Positions 16,407 through 25,192 are shown, numbered from the stretch's first letter. The stretch: DNA of 64,000 nucleotides from Prevotellaceae bacterium UBA4372 (GCA_002391275.1 DGSC01000017.1:29148-93147), one strand, 5' to 3'. The notes: generated from the letters alone by a model not told the origin. Translations and numbers: made by a program.

Positions 16407-17927
16407 ATGTTACGCAAAACAAGAATTGTACTTGCCACCGCATGTCTGCTTCTCATCACATGGCTTTTCGTTGATTTCACCGGTACTGCTCACCACTATG
16501 TGGGCTGGCTTGCCAAGATTCAGTTCTTGCCAGCGTTGCTTTCCCTGCATGTGCTCATCGTGGTGGCGCTGGTTGCGCTCACGCTTATCTTCGGACGCAT
16601 CTACTGTTCTGTAGTCTGTCCGCTGGGCATTCTTCAAGATCTGCTGGCCCATCTGCGCCCCAACAAAAACAAAAAGCTCGGACGCTACAGCTATTCACCT
16701 GAGCTACGTTGGCTGCGCTACCCTGTCTTTGTGCTATTTATCATTGCGCTTGTGGCTGGCGTTGGTTCATTCGTAGCCTTGCTTGCGCCCTACAGCAGTT
16801 ACGGGCGTATCGCAGCCAACCTCTTCGCTCCTATCTACGATTGGGGCAACAATATTCTTGCGGACATAGCCGCCAAGCATGAGAGCTACGCCTTCTACCA
16901 TGTCGACATCTGGGTGCGCAGCCTACCTACCCTGCTCATTGCCGCTGGCACGTTGTTGACTCTGACCGTACTGGCATGGATAGGAGGACGAACCTATTGC
17001 AACACTATCTGTCCCGTGGGAACGGCTTTGAGCTTCCTCTCCCGTTTCTCTTTCCTGAAGATTAACTTCGACACCGAGAAGTGCCGCAACTGCAGCGCCT
17101 GTGCCAAGGCATGCAAAGCATCATGTATCGACTACAAGAACCATACCGTCGACTATTCACGCTGCGTAGTCTGTGGCAATTGCATCGCAAGCTGTAAGTT
17201 CGATGCGCTCAAGTACGACCACCCACAACTCCACAGGAAGGCCTCCGTCAGCCAGGAACCTGATGGGAAACGCCCTATCTTGAATGAAGAGGGAACTTCG
17301 CGTCGCGCTTTCCTTATCGGTGCAGGCATCGCCACAGCCTCGGCCGTATTGGCACAAGAGAAGAAGGTGCTGAAAACAGACGGCGGACTGGCAGAGATCG
17401 AGGACAAGGTAGCCCCTAAACGCACTACACCCATTACTCCTCCAGGTGCCCTGTCGGCACGTCATTTCTCACAGCACTGCACAGGCTGTCAGCTCTGCGT
17501 AGCCCAATGCCCCAACAGCGTGCTCCGTCCCAGCACGGGGCTCCTTACGATGATGCAACCCACGATGTCGTACGAACGCGGCTACTGCCGTCCCGAGTGC
17601 AACCGTTGCTCGGAGGTATGCCCCACGGGGGCTATACGTCCCATTGCCAAGGAGGAGAAGTCCAGCACACAGATAGGTCATGCCGTTTGGATAAAGAAAA
17701 ACTGCGTGGTTCTTACTGATGGCGTCGAATGTGGCAACTGTGCGCGCCACTGTCCTACGGGAGCCATACAGATGGTGCCGCTCCATCCCGGCGACGAGAC
17801 CGGAGCCTACATCCCGGCCGTAAACGAAAGCAAGTGCATCGGCTGTGGAGCTTGTGAGAATCTCTGTCCTGCAAGGCCATTCTCGGCCATCTACGTTGAG
17901 GGTCACGAGGTACACAACACGATATAA
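16407..17927 (+). CDS. Membrane 4Fe-4S ferredoxin protein, NapH-NapG-like fusion with an internal twin-arginine signal
   Basis: 506 residues. Residues 1-195 hold four hydrophobic segments with two GRxYCxxxCPxG motifs (GRIYCSVVCPLG at 64-74 and GRTYCNTICPVG near 195-205) typical of NapH/NosR/CcoG membrane proteins. A ferredoxin domain follows with CRNCSACAKAC (Cys226-236) and CVVCGNCIASC (Cys253-263). At residues 297-317 comes TSRRAFLIGAGIATASAVLA, which looks exactly like a Tat signal but sits in the middle of the protein. The part after it (358-490) has further Cys clusters such as CTGCQLCVAQCP and CIGCGACENLCP, resembling periplasmic NapG. The simplest reading is an electron relay with one ferredoxin module inside and one outside. 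It is cotranscribed with tatAC. Confidence 0.85.
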   Translation: MLRKTRIVLATACLLLITWLFVDFTGTAHHYVGWLAKIQFLPALLSLHVLIVVALVALTLIFGRIYCSVVCPLGILQDLLAHLRPNKNKKLGRYSYSPELRWLRYPVFVLFIIALVAGVGSFVALLAPYSSYGRIAANLFAPIYDWGNNILADIAAKHESYAFYHVDIWVRSLPTLLIAAGTLLTLTVLAWIGGRTYCNTICPVGTALSFLSRFSFLKINFDTEKCRNCSACAKACKASCIDYKNHTVDYSRCVVCGNCIASCKFDALKYDHPQLHRKASVSQEPDGKRPILNEEGTSRRAFLIGAGIATASAVLAQEKKVLKTDGGLAEIEDKVAPKRTTPITPPGALSARHFSQHCTGCQLCVAQCPNSVLRPSTGLLTMMQPTMSYERGYCRPECNRCSEVCPTGAIRPIAKEEKSSTQIGHAVWIKKNCVVLTDGVECGNCARHCPTGAIQMVPLHPGDETGAYIPAVNESKCIGCGACENLCPARPFSAIYVEGHEVHNTI

Positions 17928-17962
17928 CGTTCATCACCCTACAACCTCGCAACCCAAGAAAT

Positions 17963-18087
17963 CCCCACCGTCCCGTATGTTGCCGTTGTACGGCAGCCCC
18001 ACATCAAAGGACCCACAACCAAAGAACATAGGAAGCACAACCAAAGTTCCCCCCACCGTCCCGTTTGTTGCCGTTGTACGGCAACCC
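17963..18087 (+). repeat. Pair of 37-bp direct repeats between the ferredoxin and AKR genes
   Basis: Copies at 17963-17999 and 18051-18087 differ at two positions and each contains TTGCCGTTGTACGGCA, a 6-bp hairpin. They occupy most of the 174-base gap within the presumed tat operon. Function unknown; they may stabilise or attenuate the transcript. Confidence 0.8.
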
Positions 18088-18101
18088 AAAAACATCCTCT
18101 T

Positions 18102-19523
18102 ATGAATAAAGATATCTCCCGTCGCAACTTCTTAAAATACCTGGCTGGCGGCACTGCTGCCATCACTCCAGCCACGACGTTCCTGGCCTCCTGCAAAAAG
18201 ACGGAACCGAAAGAACACGCAGATGAAACGGCAGGCATGACCATGCGCACCAATCCCAACACCGGCGACCGGGTGTCGCTGCTCGGTTACGGCATGATGC
18301 GCTTGCCCATGCTCCCCGAAGGATCAAAGGAAGACCCTCAGACAGGTCTCTTCGACCAGGAGATGATTAACCGGCAGGTCGACTACGCCCTCGAACACGG
18401 CCTCAACTACTTCGACACTGCCCCTGTCTACTGCCGTGGCCTCTCGGAGCGTTGCACAGGCATTGCCCTCAAACGCCACCCACGCGATAAATATTTCATC
18501 GCCACCAAGCTTTCCAACTTCGACCGCAGCCTGTGGCCACTGGAAAAGTCAAAGGAAATGTTCGAGAACTCGCTTAAAGAATTGCAAACCGACTACGTCG
18601 ACTACCTGCTTCTCCATAGCACAGGAGGCGGAAGCCGCGACGACGAAGGCAACGAGATAAGCGGTCTGGATGCCTGCCGCCAGCGATTCATCGACAATGG
18701 CCTTACCGATTGGCTCGTGGAGCAGAAAGAAGCCAGACGCATCCGCAACCTCGGCTTCTCATGGCACGGCGACTATCGCGCTTTCCAGTTGCTCTTGCAG
18801 CTCCACGACGAAGGACGTTTCCATTGGGATTTCTGCCAGATTGAGCTCAACTACCTCGACTGGTTCTATGCCAACGAAATCAATGGCAGCAACGTGGATG
18901 CCGTAATCCTTTATGGAGAACTGGAGAAACGTGGAATACCTGCCGTGATCATGGAGCCTCTGCTCGGCGGCCGACTGGCAAAGGTCAGCGATGCCGTGGC
19001 CGCAGAGCTGAAACAACGCGACCCCGAAGCCAGCATCGCATCATGGGCCTTCCGCTTTGCCGGCACACCCGAAGGGGTGCTCACGGTGCTCTCGGGTATG
19101 ACTTTCATGGAACACCTCGTGGAGAACGTCAATACATACTCGCCACTGAAACCCATTACGCCTGAGGAACATGAGTTCCTGATGCATATTGCCGAAGAAA
19201 TCTTCGGGCAACAAGAGATTCCATGCACCGTCTGCCAGTATTGTATGCCCTGCCCCTACGGCATTGATATCCCTTCGATTTTTGCACACTACAATAAGTG
19301 CCTGCGCGAAGGAAACACGCCTCAGAGCAATGGCTCACCAACCTACAGGACGCAACGACGCGCTTTCCTGGTGGGGTACGACCGCAGTGTGCCACGTCTG
19401 CGACAGGCCAGCCACTGCATCGGATGTAGGCAATGCACGTCGCACTGCCCGCAACAAATTGACATACCGAAAGAGCTTCACCGCATCGACGATTACGTGG
19501 AGAAGCTCAAGCGCGAGGCTTAA
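18102..19523 (+). CDS. Tat-exported lipoprotein aldo/keto reductase with C-terminal ferredoxin clusters
   Basis: 473 residues. The N-terminus ISRRNFLKYLAGGTAAITPA is a twin-arginine signal and is followed by FLASC, a lipobox with Cys31, so the enzyme is expected folded and lipid-anchored on the outer face of the inner membrane. The aldo/keto reductase barrel begins at about residue 50 (LGYGMMRLPM) and shows NYFDTAPVYCRG (catalytic Asp and Tyr region), FIATKLSN (Lys) and LLLHST (His). The C-terminus has CTVCQYCMPCPYGIDIP and CIGCRQCTSHCPQQIDIP, two Cys-rich iron-sulfur motifs common in this subfamily. It follows the ferredoxin relay protein and tatAC, which would export it and could supply electrons. 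Substrate is unknown. Confidence 0.88.
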   Translation: MNKDISRRNFLKYLAGGTAAITPATTFLASCKKTEPKEHADETAGMTMRTNPNTGDRVSLLGYGMMRLPMLPEGSKEDPQTGLFDQEMINRQVDYALEHGLNYFDTAPVYCRGLSERCTGIALKRHPRDKYFIATKLSNFDRSLWPLEKSKEMFENSLKELQTDYVDYLLLHSTGGGSRDDEGNEISGLDACRQRFIDNGLTDWLVEQKEARRIRNLGFSWHGDYRAFQLLLQLHDEGRFHWDFCQIELNYLDWFYANEINGSNVDAVILYGELEKRGIPAVIMEPLLGGRLAKVSDAVAAELKQRDPEASIASWAFRFAGTPEGVLTVLSGMTFMEHLVENVNTYSPLKPITPEEHEFLMHIAEEIFGQQEIPCTVCQYCMPCPYGIDIPSIFAHYNKCLREGNTPQSNGSPTYRTQRRAFLVGYDRSVPRLRQASHCIGCRQCTSHCPQQIDIPKELHRIDDYVEKLKREA

Positions 19524-19613
19524 CATTAATAACACCAGTTATTTTTTATATTGCGGTCCGCTATACTCAAGTGTGACCCTTTCAAGTCTTTGCAACATAG
19601 CTTATAGGATTGC

Positions 19614-19661
19614 CGGTCCCAGCTTGCCGTCTAAGGTCAATTAGGCGACAAGCTGGGGCCG
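19614..19661 (+). terminator. Stem-loop after the aldo/keto reductase gene
   Basis: Arms 19614-19626 and 19649-19661 pair over 13 bases with one mismatch (CCAGCTTG/CAAGCTGG core) and a 22-base loop. There is no T run, so terminator function is only likely from position. Confidence 0.45.
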
Positions 19662-19721
19662 AAACTATATCTGACAAGCCCTTTTCATTCATCTTTATTG
19701 CCGCACGCTTATAAGGAAAGC

Positions 19722-19742
19722 AGGCCACGCGCCTAAGAGATT
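19722..19742 (+). repeat. Single degenerate copy of the GCRCCTAAGAGAAT repeat
   Basis: GGCCACGCGCCTAAGAGATT resembles the last unit of the 22-bp array at 32949-32970. It stands immediately before the long palindrome at 19748. Confidence 0.7.
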
Positions 19743-19747
19743 TGATT

Positions 19748-19809
19748 ATTCCATGACCTTGGAACAATCATTCGATGGTCATGGAATGATTGTTCCAAGG
19801 TCATGGAAT
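19748..19809. repeat. Perfect 25-bp inverted repeat with a 12-base loop
   Basis: Arms 19748-19772 and 19785-19809 are exact reverse complements (core CCTTGGAACAATCATT). GGTCATGGAAT also occurs a second time, overlapping the loop and right arm. No coding sequence overlaps it. An 8-bp perfect hairpin GTTGCGAC-AAA-GTCGCAAC follows at 19900-19918. Function unknown; regulatory site, RNA hairpin or mobile-element trace are possible. Confidence 0.92.
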
Positions 19810-19916
19810 GATCTACGCAGCTGGGCGCATCGCGGTCTTTATGTAAATTTATTTTTGCTTTCATTAGGCTAGGCTTCTTTTGCAAACACTCGGCTGAGAG
19901 TTGCGACAAAGTCGCA

Positions 19917-20154
19917 ACAAACAGGACTGCAAGGGGAAACAAACAACAAGGCAAGGAAAAAAACTATAAGGCAAGGGGAAAAGGAACAGGACTGCAAGGG
20001 GAAACAAACAACAAGGCAGGGGAAACTAACAAAAAGCAGGGGGAAAACAAACAAAAAGGCAGGGGGAACGAACAAAAAAGGCAGGGGGAAAACTAACAAA
20101 AAAGGCAGGGGGAACGAACAAAAAAGCAGGGGAAAAACTAACAAAAAGGCGGGA
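19917..20154. repeat. Purine-rich degenerate tandem repeat (about 10 units of 21-24 bp)
   Basis: The plus strand is made of A and G with few pyrimidines. Typical unit AAAAAAGGCAGGGGGAAAAC followed by TAAC or GAAC. Units are most regular at 20010-20150; a longer variant with CAGGACTGCAAGGGGAAAC appears twice (19922, 19986). No convincing gene overlaps it. This fills the gap between the aldo/keto reductase gene and the C10 protease gene, whose 3' end lies to the right. Confidence 0.88.
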
Positions 20155-20198
20155 TAAGCCTTGAACCACGATAGCCATTACCGATGAATGGAGCAAAT

Positions 20199-20292
20199 AA
20201 AAAAACACGGATTCCATAGTCTCTAAGGATTTTCGAGCAGCTGCATCTCAGCACTGCCTTATCCTTCAAGGCTATGGAATCCGTGTTTTTTT
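20199..20292 (-). terminator. Long hairpin downstream of the C10 protease gene
   Basis: Arms 20199-20219 and 20272-20292 are 21-base perfect complements (core CACGGATTCCATAG) flanked by A and T runs. The 52-base loop contains a second AAGGAT/ATCCTT pairing (20225-20230 with 20261-20266). It suits a terminator for the minus-strand protease gene, though the loop is unusually long and structured. Confidence 0.65.
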
Positions 20293-20333
20293 AATGAGGG
20301 ATAAAAGCTATTTACGTGTCGGGGCGAGTGGTT

Positions 20334-23300
20334 TTACTTGTTGTTTACAACCACTTTCTTGCCATCACGCACGTAGATGCCATTGGAAGCGTTTGTCACT
20401 TTACGTCCGGCCAAATCGTAGATGTCGGCCTTCGCCTTGTCGGTTCGAGCGGCATTGATACCTACGGGATCGAGCACGGTTAGGGTTCCGTTGACATAAG
20501 TGAACTCATAATTGGCTGCCTCGGCACCAGAAACGCGTATTTCGTACGTACCTCCAGGGCTGTCAGCCGTAGCGTCGCAGGTGATGACCGGTTCCTTAAG
20601 CAGCACATCGGCAATCTTCTCTCGGTTGCGCAGCGAGGAGTATCTGACTTCGAACTCAGGATTCTCCTCACCTTTGTTTCGGGTGTAGGATTGTGCTGTC
20701 ACGGTGAGCGGAGCGCGTTCGATGGTGAGTGTGCCTTTGACGCACTGCAGTCCGAAGCTCTTTACGGTGCCGTTGGCTACGGTGATGTCGTAGTCGCCGA
20801 CGCCTGTTTCAGCCGTAGCCTCAGTAGTCAGCAGGGGCTCGCCACTGATGGGAGCGCCCGTGACCACATAAGTGAACTTGGGATTGACGCGTCCATATTG
20901 GCGAGAAACAGGCTCAGCCGTGATAGTGGGAATGCCTGTATAGGGCTGCACCTCGGCACCACCCCAGAAGGCATCGGCCTTGTAAGCATCCACCAAGCTG
21001 GCAGGAACAAACACTGTCAAGTTGCGCACGGATATTCCAGACGAAGCGCCGTCGACTACGCGTGAGGCATTGAGCAGGGCAATATACTTGAGCTTTGAGG
21101 TGCCATAGAAGGCTTTTTCACCTATGGCATTGACATTGGCCGGAACAATGGCAGAGACGACATTTGAATTACCGCGGAATGCCTCTGCAGGAATCTCGGA
21201 AATGGCTGTGAAGAACTTCAGATCCTCAAGGCTCTTGATGAGCGTTGTGCCTTTAAAGACATCAGAAATGTCCGTCACGTTGGCCAGTTCGTCGGTGCTG
21301 AGGTCCTCGTCGTCGTTGAGATCCCAACGATTGATGGTGAGCAGTTGCATGCGTTCGTCAATAAAAGTGACGTAGTGCAGCTTGGAGCGGACGGATGTAA
21401 TGGCATCCTCTATCTGTTGTTCGCTACTCTCGAAGTTGTCATAGACTGCCTGTTCGGCATCTACTGCGATGCTTTGCTGGTTGGCTCTTGCGAGCAACTC
21501 TTTAAGAACCTCGGTGCGTTCGAAGAATTCACGTTCAGCATTCACCTCGTCGACGCTGATAAATGCCCATTGTGCATTAGCTGGTGCGCTCTCGTTATAG
21601 GAGATATCCCAATAAAGACCATAAGTGCCATAGGAGGCATCGGTTGTGTGACCATAGTCGGTACCGAGATATTCGCCTGCAACATAGTCTGTCTGGTTAG
21701 AAGGAACTTGCAGGGTGTAGATGTTGTTACCTACGGCATTGAGCGTCCAGTAGGCTGCTGCGGAGAGCTGTCCGTCGACGAAGCAAGCCTTCACTCCGAC
21801 GCCCACTTTGCTGTCGGTGCTTGTGCGGAAGAGGTAGTTATGCCCATCCGATCCGGCGTCGGCAGACTGAAGATAGTAAGTATTCTCTGGCATGGAGGAG
21901 CTGCGTCCGAGCTTGTACACGAATCCATTGTTAGCCACAACGGCCTGAGTGCCGTAGGCCTCGCCCTTGTTGATATATGCCCGCTGGGCGAGGTTGTAGA
22001 CATAGTATTCCTTTCCTACCTCAGGCTCGGTAAAATCGGGCCAGCGCAGAGCACGCATTTCACGAATCTCGCCGAAGGTTTTCCATACGTCTGCCTTGGC
22101 ATAAAGCTCTTTGCTGCCGTAGGGCACATAGAGGATAGCGCTGCTGACAGGTACGTTCTTGAAGACGTTGTCCCCGAGGCCGATTGAGGAGGGGTTGGGA
22201 GCGTTTACACGCACCTCTTTGAGATTGGTGCATCCGTTAAAGGCATCATCGCCAATGTTGTTGATGTTCAAAGGCAATTCTACACTCGTGAGGGCTTTAC
22301 AATTGAGGAATGAACGGTAATATACGCCTGTAAGACTCTCTGGAAGGACGGCCTTAGTGAGAGCCGTGCAACCTTTAAATTCATTACCTGCAAGGTACTG
22401 CAGTTTGGTGAAGTACTTGAGGTCGGAGACATTCGTAACCGTAGTATTATCGGTGAAGATATTGTTGAGTGTTTCCACGTTGGAAGCCTCCTTGAAACTA
22501 ATCTCTCCATCACTGTCGGCATCGATAGAGTTGAGGCATACACGACGCATGACGTCGTCGACGAAAGGTATGAAGTTAAGTTTCTTGCGCAAACGGGCAC
22601 AAGCCTGAGCGATATCTTCGTCGGAACTGCTGAAGTCATTGTAGATAGCATCTTCCTTGGTGGTGTCGAGCTTTTTCTTTTTAGCAATGGCAAGCAGGTT
22701 CTCAAGCTGTAGTGCCTTTTGGAATGTTGCAGCCTGAGCCTCATCGTAAGGTGTGAACATCCAATGGCAATTGGCGGTATAGTCGCTAATAAGGATGTCG
22801 CTGTAGATACCATAGGTGGGCACAGCCGCATTGCTGGCATGCGAGGGTTGAACGCCGAGATATTGTTCAGCTTTGTAGCCGCTTACGCCAGAAGGAATCT
22901 GTATGGTATAGACGTTTGCTGCGCCTTCGACAGCGGTGAAATTCCAATAGGCTGTTTTGTCTGAGACATGCGATGTTGGTCCATCTACGAAACAGGCTTT
23001 GATGCCATTTCCGATCTTGTTGTCGGAAGAGGTACGGAAGAGGATGTGATTGCTATTGTCTGTGTCGGGAGAATAGAGGTAGTAAACACCTTCAGGCATA
23101 GAGTTAGTACGCCGGAGCTGGAAGCGCATGGGCTCGTCTGTATCCTCAACAATGGCCTGAGTGCCCCATGCTTCGCCCTTGGTCAGGTAGCGGCCTGTTC
23201 CGACATTATATACATAATAGTTGGTGTTGACGTCAATCTCTACGAATTGTCCTTGGTTGAGTGTACGTTGCTGGTAGAGGTTTCCAAAATTGCACCATTG

Positions 23301-25151
23301 CGGAGCTGTGGCGAAGAACTCTCTGCTCCCCTGCAGGGCATTGAGCGTAGCCTCGGAAAGGTCTATGTCGGCCCAGACGTCTGTGCCGAGTGTTATGCTT
23401 TCAGGGTTGATGCTTTTGACGGTGAACGTCTTGAGTTTTGTGCAACCGGCAAAGGCACGGCTACCAATATGCTGGATGCTCAAAGGCAAGGAAACGGCTG
23501 TGAAGGCCAGACAGTTTTCGAAAGAGTTATCTTCAATAGACTGGAGGCCTGAAGGCAGCGTGATATTAGGCAGCACGCGGCAGCCGCTGAAGGCACCTTC
23601 GCCAATGGAAGTGATGTCGTCGTGCAGGTTGATTTCCTTGAGCTGTCGGCAATCGGCAAAGGCACGGTCGCCGATGCTCTTCATGGCCTTAGGCAGCTTT
23701 ATTGAAGTCAGGCGTGAGCACCCGCTGAAGGCCTCGTCGGGAATGGCCGTGAGGCTGGTGAAATTGTAGAGTTCGTTGAAAGAGGTGATGTTGGAGCCTT
23801 TGAAGGTGTTGCCCAAGTCGCTTACGGTTGCAGCCTCGCCATAAGTGAGGACGCCGTCGGCATTACTATCGAATGCAGTGGTGCAGAGTCGCTTGACGAC
23901 AGCGTTGTCGAAGGGAATGGCTCGAGTGCCGAAGTTGATGGGCTCGATGCCGATGACACATTCGCGATACTGGCTATATCCGTCGCCAGACCCACCTATG
24001 CCCTGAGAACCAGGAGTGAGGCTTGAGAGAAGGAAGTAGCCGTCGGACATTCCACCCCATCCCCAGTTGATGTGGTAGCATTGGTTGCCATCGTAGCCGT
24101 CGCAAACAAAGGCATGGCCACCGCCAGAGTTAGCTCCGCTGAGATAGACCGGACGGGCATTGGCCAGTTCGTTATAGATCATGGCATCCCAACGTACCTC
24201 ATCAATACCTTCATTGTCTTTGTAGTGGTATTGCACGGATGAGCCGAATCCGAAATATTTTGGGAGAGCCTCAGCCACTTTATAAGAGTTTGCTCCGGAA
24301 GAGGAGTTTGTGTAGCCCATTTCTACGGACGCGCCACAGTACCACATGAGGTCGGCCACTGCTTTTTTCTGTTTGGCTGTGGCAGAACCGCCATAGGTGT
24401 CGAGCATGTTTTCCCAGTCGATAGGCGAGTTGGCAGGCACGGCCTCGACCTGAAGGTATTGGTTGTTGTATGGTTTCTCGGCCCATGCTTGATAGGCAGG
24501 AATCTGCGCTTGTGTCTCGGTTACCATTTTAGATCGATGGTAATAAAGGATCTGTGCCATGGCTGTAGCCACGCAACCAGTGACGGAACGCCCGAGGGTA
24601 AAGTACATGGGGCAGGACTGGTTGTAGGGATCACCTTGGTTCCATTTGCTGGTGCAGAGTTGAGCCACAGGATCGTGAGTAGGAATGTTAGCCTTGACAA
24701 TAGGGGCTGAAGAGCGGCGTATGGCATCGAGTTGATTCTCGTAGCCGGTGAGCCATTCGCGCATGTTAGGCGGCAACTGGCTATAGTCGAAATGTCCTTG
24801 CTCGGTGTAGCCTAAGACGGGAGTTGTCTGATCGTCGCCAGAGACGATGACGAAGCCTTGCTCACTGCCACGATCGAAAACGTAGTAGAGGTCGAGGGTG
24901 TCGGAGGCCAAGCCTTTGAGCTTACGCACATGACGCCGTGGGGACAGGCGATGGTCGGCATCAACCGCCTTGAGCTGCCGGCTACCCTTACGAGTTGAGA
25001 GGAATTGGGCGGCGCGCTGTCGAGCCTGCTCGCGTGTGAGTGGCTCAGCGTTTGCGCCCGTCGAAGAGAGAAGCAGCAACGCTGTTGACGCCAGAGCCAA
25101 TGTGGCGTTGCGCATGGGGCTGATAAGCCGGAAGAAATTAGTTAGTCGCAT
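20334..25151 (-). CDS. C10 family cysteine protease with BspA-type LRR, EF-hand-like and MBG repeats and T9SS-like tail
   Basis: 1605-residue secreted protein. Residues 1-35 are a signal peptide and 36-165 a propeptide. The streptopain/interpain-type catalytic domain spans about 165-405, with Cys193 in SVTGCVATAMAQ and His346 in GGHAFVCDGYD; NWGWGGMSDGYF follows. After it come three related modules, each with an EF-hand-like Asp-rich segment (DSNADGVLTYGEA, DADSDGEISFKEA, DLNDDEDLSTDEL) and BspA-type leucine-rich repeats (IPDEAFSGCSRLTSIKLP). Two modules are preceded by a lectin-like block beginning YYVYN. Near the C-terminus are two MBG-like beta domains (PTITAEPVSRQYGRVNPKF and PLTVTAQSYTRNKGEENPEF). 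The last 30 residues (IYDLAGRKVTNASNGIYVRDG) look like a T9SS sorting tail. It probably degrades host or dietary protein at the cell surface. Confidence 0.92.
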   Translation of the reverse strand: MRLTNFFRLISPMRNATLALASTALLLLSSTGANAEPLTREQARQRAAQFLSTRKGSRQLKAVDADHRLSPRRHVRKLKGLASDTLDLYYVFDRGSEQGFVIVSGDDQTTPVLGYTEQGHFDYSQLPPNMREWLTGYENQLDAIRRSSAPIVKANIPTHDPVAQLCTSKWNQGDPYNQSCPMYFTLGRSVTGCVATAMAQILYYHRSKMVTETQAQIPAYQAWAEKPYNNQYLQVEAVPANSPIDWENMLDTYGGSATAKQKKAVADLMWYCGASVEMGYTNSSSGANSYKVAEALPKYFGFGSSVQYHYKDNEGIDEVRWDAMIYNELANARPVYLSGANSGGGHAFVCDGYDGNQCYHINWGWGGMSDGYFLLSSLTPGSQGIGGSGDGYSQYRECVIGIEPINFGTRAIPFDNAVVKRLCTTAFDSNADGVLTYGEAATVSDLGNTFKGSNITSFNELYNFTSLTAIPDEAFSGCSRLTSIKLPKAMKSIGDRAFADCRQLKEINLHDDITSIGEGAFSGCRVLPNITLPSGLQSIEDNSFENCLAFTAVSLPLSIQHIGSRAFAGCTKLKTFTVKSINPESITLGTDVWADIDLSEATLNALQGSREFFATAPQWCNFGNLYQQRTLNQGQFVEIDVNTNYYVYNVGTGRYLTKGEAWGTQAIVEDTDEPMRFQLRRTNSMPEGVYYLYSPDTDNSNHILFRTSSDNKIGNGIKACFVDGPTSHVSDKTAYWNFTAVEGAANVYTIQIPSGVSGYKAEQYLGVQPSHASNAAVPTYGIYSDILISDYTANCHWMFTPYDEAQAATFQKALQLENLLAIAKKKKLDTTKEDAIYNDFSSSDEDIAQACARLRKKLNFIPFVDDVMRRVCLNSIDADSDGEISFKEASNVETLNNIFTDNTTVTNVSDLKYFTKLQYLAGNEFKGCTALTKAVLPESLTGVYYRSFLNCKALTSVELPLNINNIGDDAFNGCTNLKEVRVNAPNPSSIGLGDNVFKNVPVSSAILYVPYGSKELYAKADVWKTFGEIREMRALRWPDFTEPEVGKEYYVYNLAQRAYINKGEAYGTQAVVANNGFVYKLGRSSSMPENTYYLQSADAGSDGHNYLFRTSTDSKVGVGVKACFVDGQLSAAAYWTLNAVGNNIYTLQVPSNQTDYVAGEYLGTDYGHTTDASYGTYGLYWDISYNESAPANAQWAFISVDEVNAEREFFERTEVLKELLARANQQSIAVDAEQAVYDNFESSEQQIEDAITSVRSKLHYVTFIDERMQLLTINRWDLNDDEDLSTDELANVTDISDVFKGTTLIKSLEDLKFFTAISEIPAEAFRGNSNVVSAIVPANVNAIGEKAFYGTSKLKYIALLNASRVVDGASSGISVRNLTVFVPASLVDAYKADAFWGGAEVQPYTGIPTITAEPVSRQYGRVNPKFTYVVTGAPISGEPLLTTEATAETGVGDYDITVANGTVKSFGLQCVKGTLTIERAPLTVTAQSYTRNKGEENPEFEVRYSSLRNREKIADVLLKEPVITCDATADSPGGTYEIRVSGAEAANYEFTYVNGTLTVLDPVGINAARTDKAKADIYDLAGRKVTNASNGIYVRDGKKVVVNNK

Positions 25152-25192
25152 AGTTTTTTTATGATTTTTTATTTTCTTGTTTTCTCGTTCTA

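Noticed and set aside
19869..20144. Minus-strand open frame giving a hydrophobic Phe/Pro/Leu-rich repeat peptide
   Set aside because: It is simply the translation of the purine-rich minisatellite; low complexity, no signal of codon selection.
21345..22187. 280-codon plus-strand frame within the C10 protease gene
   Set aside because: Antisense shadow of a well-supported 1605-residue protein; no recognisable domain.
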